NCBI RefSeq assembly: GCF_030812675.1
Contig: NZ_JAUSTE010000001.1
Span: 744,001 to 808,000, forward strand
Source of the DNA: Sinomonas atrocyanea
Lineage (GTDB): Bacteria; Actinomycetota; Actinomycetes; Actinomycetales; Micrococcaceae
Reading direction: 5' to 3'
DNA: 64,000 nt
Shown: piece by piece, positions 60,148 through 64,000 of the stretch
Position numbering within the stretch: position 1 is the stretch's first letter
Layout of the letters: every line of letters starts with the position of its first letter
Program-made: the position numbers and the translations under genes
Notes under the pieces: generated by a model
Seen by the model: the letters and a program-made list of their open reading frames with translations, nothing else
Told to the model about the DNA's origin: nothing
Databases searched by the model: none

Positions 60148-60819
60148 ATGGTCACCCGCGCAGAGCTTGACGGAGTGCTCGAGGCCGGCGGACGGCTGAT
60201 CGGCGCCGACGGCACAGACCTCGGCTCCATCGACCAGATCGTCCTCGACGCCTCCGGCGCCGCCCCGGCCTTCGTGTCCGTCCGGGCCGGCTTCTTCGGG
60301 ATCACCCAGCGGTTCGTGCCCCTCGACGGGGCGAGCGTGGACGGTTCCGCGGTCCGGGTCGCCTTCGACGCCGACGCCATCCGGTCCGCCCCGCGCGTCG
60401 CCTCCGACCGCGGCGGCCTGAGCGAGGACCAGGCGGCCGAGCTCCGGGGGCACTACGGCCTCACCGCGGACTCCGGCACCGCCGAGGTCACCCCACAGGA
60501 CGCCGAGGCCGGGTCCCCCACCGCCGAGGTCTGGCCGCCGGACGCCGAGGTCACCCCGCAGGACGGCGAGGTCGGGCCGCCGGACGCCCCCGTCCCGGAC
60601 CAGGCAGCTGGGCCGCCCCATCCCGCGCCTCCCGCGCCAGACCGGCGTCCGGCCGCGCGCCCTCCCCGTCCGGAACCGCCTCACACTGGGACCCCGCCGC
60701 ACCACCCCGGGCCGCCCCGCCCCCGGCCGCCGCACCCCGGGCCGCCGGCGCCCCCGCACCCGGGTCCAGGGCACCCAGGACCGGCCGAGCGGCCGGGCCC
60801 ACCGCCGCCGCCGGCCTAG
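60148..60819 (+). CDS. PRC-barrel protein with a long proline-rich tail
   Basis: A 223-residue protein. Residues ~10-75 form a PRC-barrel (GRLIGADGTDLGSIDQIVLD; FVSVRAGFFGITQRFVPLDG), a small beta-barrel found in ribosome-maturation and stress proteins. Residues ~105-150 contain imperfect repeats of AEVTPQDAE/AEVWPPDAE, and the last ~75 are almost only Pro, Gly, His, Arg and Ala (PPHPGPP units). The tail is predicted disordered. GAGAGGA lies 7 nt before ATG 60148. It follows the transporter by 31 nt. Confidence 0.75.
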   Translation: MVTRAELDGVLEAGGRLIGADGTDLGSIDQIVLDASGAAPAFVSVRAGFFGITQRFVPLDGASVDGSAVRVAFDADAIRSAPRVASDRGGLSEDQAAELRGHYGLTADSGTAEVTPQDAEAGSPTAEVWPPDAEVTPQDGEVGPPDAPVPDQAAGPPHPAPPAPDRRPAARPPRPEPPHTGTPPHHPGPPRPRPPHPGPPAPPHPGPGHPGPAERPGPPPPPA

Positions 60820-60823
60820 TTGC

Positions 60824-60881
60824 CCACCCGCGAGGTCAGTTACCCGCGGGTGACCTCGCGCGCCCACGGGGCGACCTCGCG
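60824..60881. repeat. Three units of the GACCTCGCG repeat, one inverted
   Basis: CACCCGCGAGGTCAG (60824-60838, inverted), CCCGCGGGTGACCTCGCG (60843-60860) and CCCACGGGGCGACCTCGCG (60863-60881) lie between the ends of two convergent genes, related to the units at 559 and 6845. Confidence 0.6.
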
Positions 60882-60896
60882 CCGGGCTGTGGGGGC

Positions 60897-62597
60897 TCAG
60901 CGGGCGCCGAGGCCCAGCCTGGCCACCGCCTCCTCGCGCATCTGCACCTTGCGGACCTTCCCCGAGACCGTCATGGGGAACGACTCCCGGATGTCCACGT
61001 AGCGCGGCACCTTGTAGTGCGCCAGCTCGCCCCGGCAGTACTCCGCGACGTCCTCGGCGGTGAGCGGCTGCGCGCCGGGCCGGAGGATGATGCACGCCAT
61101 GAGCTCCTCGCCGTAGGTCGCATCCGGCACCCCGATGACCTGGACGTCCTGGATGGCCGGGTGCCGGTAGAGGAACTCCTCGATCTCGCGCGGGTAGATG
61201 TTCTCGCCCCCACGGATCACCATGTCCTTGATCCGCCCCTCGATCATCACGTAGCCGTCCTCGTCCATGCGGGCGAGGTCGCCCGTGTGCATCCAGCCGT
61301 CCGCGTCGATGGCCTCGGCCGTCTTGTCCGGCTGGTCCCAGTAGCCGGCCATGACGGCGTAGCCGCGGGTGCACAGCTCGCCGATCACCCCGCGCTCCAC
61401 GGTCTCGCCCGTCAGCGGGTCCACGACCTTGCTCTCGAGGTTCGGCATGGTCCGCCCCACGGTGCCGGTGCGCTGGGCGAGCGAGTCGCCGGCGCGGGTC
61501 ATGGTGGAGACCGGGGACGTCTCGGTCATGCCGTAGCAGATGGCCACCCCCTCCATGTGCATGTCGGCGATGACGCGCTCCATCACCTCGACCGGGCACG
61601 TCGAGCCGGCCATGACGCCCGTGCGCAGCGTGCCGAGCCGGTACGAGGCGAAGTCGTCCAGCGCGAGCTCGGCGATGAACATGGTGGGGACGCCGTAGAG
61701 GGAGGTGCCGCCGAAGTCCTGGACGGCCCGCAGGGCCGCGTCGGGCTTGAAGCCCCGGCCCGGCAGGATCGTGGCACACCCGTGCGAGTACGCCGCGAGG
61801 TTGCCGATCACCATCCCGAAGCAGTGGTAGAACGGGACCGGGATGACCACCCGGTCCTCCGGCGTGTAGCCGAGCAGTTCGCCGATCGCGAACCCGTTGT
61901 TGAGGATGTTCCGGTGCGTGAGGGTGGCGCCCTTGGGGAAGCCGGTGGTGCCGGAGGTGTACTGGATGTTGATGGGATCGTCCGCCGTCAGTGTCGCCGC
62001 CCGCTCCTCGACCGCCGACGCCGGCACCTCGGCCGCGCGGGCCACGAGCGCAGCCCAGGTCGTCTCGCCGTCCGACGCCGGCACACCGGGCTCGAACGGG
62101 GCCTCGCCCGGGGCGTGGGGCGCCGGCAGGAACACGAGCTCGCGCAGATCGGGGCACTCGGCGAGCGCGTCGCGGGCCAGCGCGACGTACTCGCTCGTCC
62201 GGTCGCTGGGGGCGACGACGAGCATGCGCATGCCGTTCTGCCGGACCACGAACTGCAGCTCGTGGGCCCGATAGGCCGGGTTGACGTTGACGAGGATGGC
62301 GCCGATGGCGGCCGTCGCGTACTGGACCACGGTCCATTCGGCGCAGTTCGGGCTCCAGATGCCCACCCGGTCGCCCTTCGCCACGCCCGCGGAGAGGAGC
62401 CCGCGGGCGGCGGCATCGACGTCGTGAGCGAGCTCGGCGTAGGTCCAGCGGCGGGCCGCGTCCGCGCGGCCGTCACCGGCTGCCTCCACGAGGGCCTCCC
62501 GCTGTGCGTGCTGCCCCGCGGTGCGGGCGAAGTTCGCCCCGATGGTCTCGTCGAGCAGGGACATCGTCGTCTCGCCTGCCGTGTAGGAGCTGTGCAT
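60897..62597 (-). CDS. Fatty-acyl-CoA synthetase (AMP-forming)
   Basis: A 566-residue adenylate-forming ligase: P-loop IQYTSGTTGFPKGATLTHRN (~220), ICYGMTETSPVSTMTRAG (~335), WMHTGDLARMDEDGYVMIEG (~430), IRGGENIYPREIEEFLYRHP and catalytic Lys in MTVSGKVRKVQMRE (~545). The sequence is of the FadD/FCS type that activates medium- to long-chain acids. Two starts are possible; ATG 62597 fits a -10 box 6 nt upstream, whereas the internal ATG 33 nt downstream (MSLLDETIG) fits the family start. Separate from the block at 22.9-28.2 kb, and divergent from the monooxygenase. Confidence 0.9.
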   Translation of the reverse strand: MHSSYTAGETTMSLLDETIGANFARTAGQHAQREALVEAAGDGRADAARRWTYAELAHDVDAAARGLLSAGVAKGDRVGIWSPNCAEWTVVQYATAAIGAILVNVNPAYRAHELQFVVRQNGMRMLVVAPSDRTSEYVALARDALAECPDLRELVFLPAPHAPGEAPFEPGVPASDGETTWAALVARAAEVPASAVEERAATLTADDPINIQYTSGTTGFPKGATLTHRNILNNGFAIGELLGYTPEDRVVIPVPFYHCFGMVIGNLAAYSHGCATILPGRGFKPDAALRAVQDFGGTSLYGVPTMFIAELALDDFASYRLGTLRTGVMAGSTCPVEVMERVIADMHMEGVAICYGMTETSPVSTMTRAGDSLAQRTGTVGRTMPNLESKVVDPLTGETVERGVIGELCTRGYAVMAGYWDQPDKTAEAIDADGWMHTGDLARMDEDGYVMIEGRIKDMVIRGGENIYPREIEEFLYRHPAIQDVQVIGVPDATYGEELMACIILRPGAQPLTAEDVAEYCRGELAHYKVPRYVDIRESFPMTVSGKVRKVQMREEAVARLGLGAR

Positions 62598-62603
62598 GGA
62601 TGA

Positions 62604-62609
62604 AAGCTA
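62604..62609 (-). promoter_or_regulatory. -10 element for the acyl-CoA synthetase gene, part of a divergent pair
   Basis: TAGCTT on the minus strand, 6 nt before ATG 62597. Only 9 nt separate it from the -10 of the opposite gene. Confidence 0.5.
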
Positions 62610-62618
62610 CCAACTCGG

Positions 62619-62624
62619 TAGGCT
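62619..62624 (+). promoter_or_regulatory. -10 element giving a leaderless transcript for the monooxygenase gene
   Basis: TAGGCT followed by 7 nt and ATG 62632. This rules out the in-frame ATG at 62596, which lies upstream of the promoter. Confidence 0.6.
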
Positions 62625-62631
62625 GGCGACC

Positions 62632-62910
62632 ATGACTGATCCCGTGCGCCTGCAGGCGACCTTCATCCCCAACGAGGGCGAGTTCTTCCGCGTCAAGCTC
62701 GCCCTCGACATCGCGATCGAGGAGGTCCAGCGCGAACCGGGCTGCCTCCAGTACGAGGTCACGGACGAGTCCGAGGACCGGATCGTCCTCTCCGAGCTCT
62801 GGGCCTCCGAGGAGGACCTCGACCGGCACTCGAAGGGCGTGGCGGTGCAGGACCTCAACGAGTCGCTGAGTGCGCTCCTGGCCCAGCCGGTGAAGATCGA
62901 GCGCCTCTAG
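62632..62910 (+). CDS. Antibiotic-biosynthesis-monooxygenase (ABM/YgiN-like) domain protein
   Basis: A 92-residue ferredoxin-like alpha+beta protein: VRLQATFIPNEGEFFRVKLA, then EEVQREPGCLQYEVTDESED and RIVLSELWASEEDLDRHSKG, the typical strand-helix-strand run with the ABM signature E-x-W-x-x-x-x-D/A-x-x-x-H. Relatives such as YgiN act on quinols or aromatic compounds without metal. A dimer is expected. The pairing with a divergent acyl-CoA synthetase is not informative about substrate. Confidence 0.85.
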   Translation: MTDPVRLQATFIPNEGEFFRVKLALDIAIEEVQREPGCLQYEVTDESEDRIVLSELWASEEDLDRHSKGVAVQDLNESLSALLAQPVKIERL

Positions 62911-62925
62911 CCTCCCGGGACGCAG

Positions 62926-62964
62926 GAACGGCGCCGCCCCCAGCTGCTGGGAGCGGCGCCGTTC
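62926..62964. terminator. Shared hairpin terminator between convergent genes
   Basis: GAACGGCGCCGC (62926-62937) pairs perfectly with GCGGCGCCGTTC (62953-62964), with a 15-nt loop that can pair further (CCCCAGC/GCTGGG). It serves the monooxygenase gene and trxA. Confidence 0.8.
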
Positions 62965-62985
62965 TCGCGCCGGCGGAGCGGTGCG

Positions 62986-63363
62986 TCAGTTCTGCGGCCC
63001 CTGGGCCTGCGCCTCGGCGACCTTCTTGTGGACGTCCTCCATGTCGAGGTCCTTCACCGCCGTGATGACCTGCTCGAGGGCAGAGGCCGGGAGGGCGCCG
63101 GGCTGCGAGAAGACGAGGACCTTCTCGCGGAACGCCATGAGGGTCGGGATCGAGGTGATGTTCGCCTGGGCGGCCAGCATCTGCTCGGCCTCGGTGTCCA
63201 CCTTGGCGAAGACGACGTCCGGGTGCTTCTCGGACGCGGCCTCGTAGGTCGGGGCGAACTGCCGGCACGGGCCGCACCACGACGCCCAGAAGTCCACCAG
63301 GACGATGTCGTTCTTCTCGATGACCTCGGCGAAGTCTTCGCCGGTGACGTTCTTCGTTGCCAT
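62986..63363 (-). CDS. trxA: Thioredoxin
   Basis: A 125-residue thioredoxin reducing protein disulfides. VLVDFWASWCGPCRQFAP carries the WCGPC redox site (Cys30, Cys33), and TSIPTLMAFREKVLVFSQPG the cis-proline loop. The C-terminus is ~15 residues longer than E. coli Trx (EDVHKKVAEAQAQGPQN). No signal peptide, so cytoplasmic. AAGGAG lies 7 nt before ATG 63363. No thioredoxin reductase is adjacent. Confidence 0.94.
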   Translation of the reverse strand: MATKNVTGEDFAEVIEKNDIVLVDFWASWCGPCRQFAPTYEAASEKHPDVVFAKVDTEAEQMLAAQANITSIPTLMAFREKVLVFSQPGALPASALEQVITAVKDLDMEDVHKKVAEAQAQGPQN

Positions 63364-63485
63364 GCCGCGCTCCTTGCTCTCTGTGCGGGTCCCCTGCGGG
63401 GTCGGTATGGAAGTCTCAACGATACCCGTGGGGGTTTCATTCCCAGGGGTCCGCGCTCCCCGCCTCCTTCCCCGTGGGCCGAGGC

Positions 63486-64000
63486 TCAAACCGCCGCGGG
63501 CTCGTGCGCCTGGACGTACTTCCTGCCGCCGAGGGCGATCGCCATCGCGACCATGAGCGCCACGGCGGAGGCGTAGAACGGGACCGGCGCGCCATAGGTC
63601 TCGCCGAGCCAGGTGGCGATGAAGGGGGCGAGGGCCCCGCCCATCCAGCGCACGAAGTTGTAGCCGGCGCTCGCCACGGGCCGCGGCGCGTCGGAGACGC
63701 CCATCGCGAGCTCGGTGTAGACGGTGTTGTTGATGCCGAGCAGCGCTCCGGCGACGATCGTCAGGACCACCACGGCGGGGACGGCGTGGGCGGCCGCGGA
63801 GACGGCCATGCCGACCAGGACCAGGGCGAGCCCGGCGAGGGTGCCGGCGAGGACCTTGACGTCGCCGAAACGGGCCTGAAGCTGCGGGGCCACGAAGACC
63901 GAGCAGAGGGCGAGGGCCACGCCCCAGCCGAAGAACACCGCCCCGATGCCGTAGGCGCCCATGCCGAGGATGAACGGCACGAAGGCGAGCACGGTGTAGA
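63486..64000 (-). CDS. C-terminal half of an MFS drug transporter, start beyond the window
   Basis: The frame is open through the right edge, giving the last ~171 residues with five or six membrane spans: LGMGAYGIGAVFFGWGVALA, then VLAGTLAGLALVLVGMAVSA and VRWMGGALAPFIATWLGETY. The sequence FIATWLGETYGAPVPFYASA is common in multidrug efflux MFS proteins, DHA1 type. It lies 122 nt upstream of trxA on the same strand. Substrate unknown. Confidence 0.85.
   Translation of the reverse strand, partial: YTVLAFVPFILGMGAYGIGAVFFGWGVALALCSVFVAPQLQARFGDVKVLAGTLAGLALVLVGMAVSAAAHAVPAVVVLTIVAGALLGINNTVYTELAMGVSDAPRPVASAGYNFVRWMGGALAPFIATWLGETYGAPVPFYASAVALMVAMAIALGGRKYVQAHEPAAV

Overview
The window is a high-GC actinobacterial chromosome segment of essentially housekeeping character. 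Mycothiol synthase, GlnR, a MutT1-type Nudix/phosphatase fusion beside polyphosphate kinase, the ImuA'/ImuB/DnaE2 mutasome with an actinobacterial SOS box, and very frequent leaderless genes with TANNNT -10 boxes all fit Actinomycetota. The gene mix (no mycolate or sporulation genes) suggests Micrococcales, probably Micrococcaceae (Arthrobacter/Sinomonas-like); the genus is an inference. There is no phage, transposase, plasmid or CRISPR signal.

Layout. 1-10.1 kb: end of a GNAT enzyme, a 2029-residue membrane-anchored surface protein (propeller, about ten cadherin-like modules, five FnIII), ankyrin + YgfZ, a nitrobindin-like protein, two membrane proteins. 10.2-16.9 kb, plus strand: glnR, mshD, ppk1-mutT1, thyA-folA. 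16.9-19.8 kb: an orphan WXG100-type island with two paralogous EspG-like proteins and a small membrane protein, the most poorly explained block here. 20-22.7 kb: asd, a decayed DUF559 endonuclease tail, an AlkZ-like winged-helix protein. 22.9-32.3 kb, minus strand: a long string hadA-like, hadB-like, frameshifted MFS, murB, tetR, then a beta-oxidation block (hydroxyacyl-CoA dehydrogenase, acyl-CoA dehydrogenase, acyl-CoA ligase, thiolase), decorated by several short repeat families. 32.3-41.7 kb: arsR-sulP, DUF2797, CitE-like lyase, a 63-residue Cys-containing small protein, PNPOx-like protein, GH13 glucosidase divergent from a ROK regulator around a palindrome, and an acyltransferase. 41.9-48.5 kb: tRNA-Thr and tRNA-Met, DEAD-box helicase with a long leader, MOSC protein, KdpE with a shortened KdpD, cytochrome b. 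48.6-51.2 kb: reverse transsulfuration/methionine pair metB-cbs. 51.3-57.3 kb: imuA'-imuB-dnaE2. 57.3-64 kb: VOC protein, AlkA-like glycosylase, SLC13/ArsB-like transporter, PRC-barrel protein with a proline-rich tail, acyl-CoA ligase divergent from a small monooxygenase, thioredoxin, and the end of an MFS transporter.

Two themes run across the window. First, at least a dozen genes have a TANNNT hexamer 6 or 7 nt before the start codon and no ribosome-binding site, so they are probably read from leaderless mRNAs; this fixes several start codons (asd, cbs, the 58.9 kb transporter, the 62.6 kb monooxygenase). Second, several unrelated families of 14-20 nt repeats with direct and inverted copies sit at gene ends, and one has inserted in frame into the thiolase gene.
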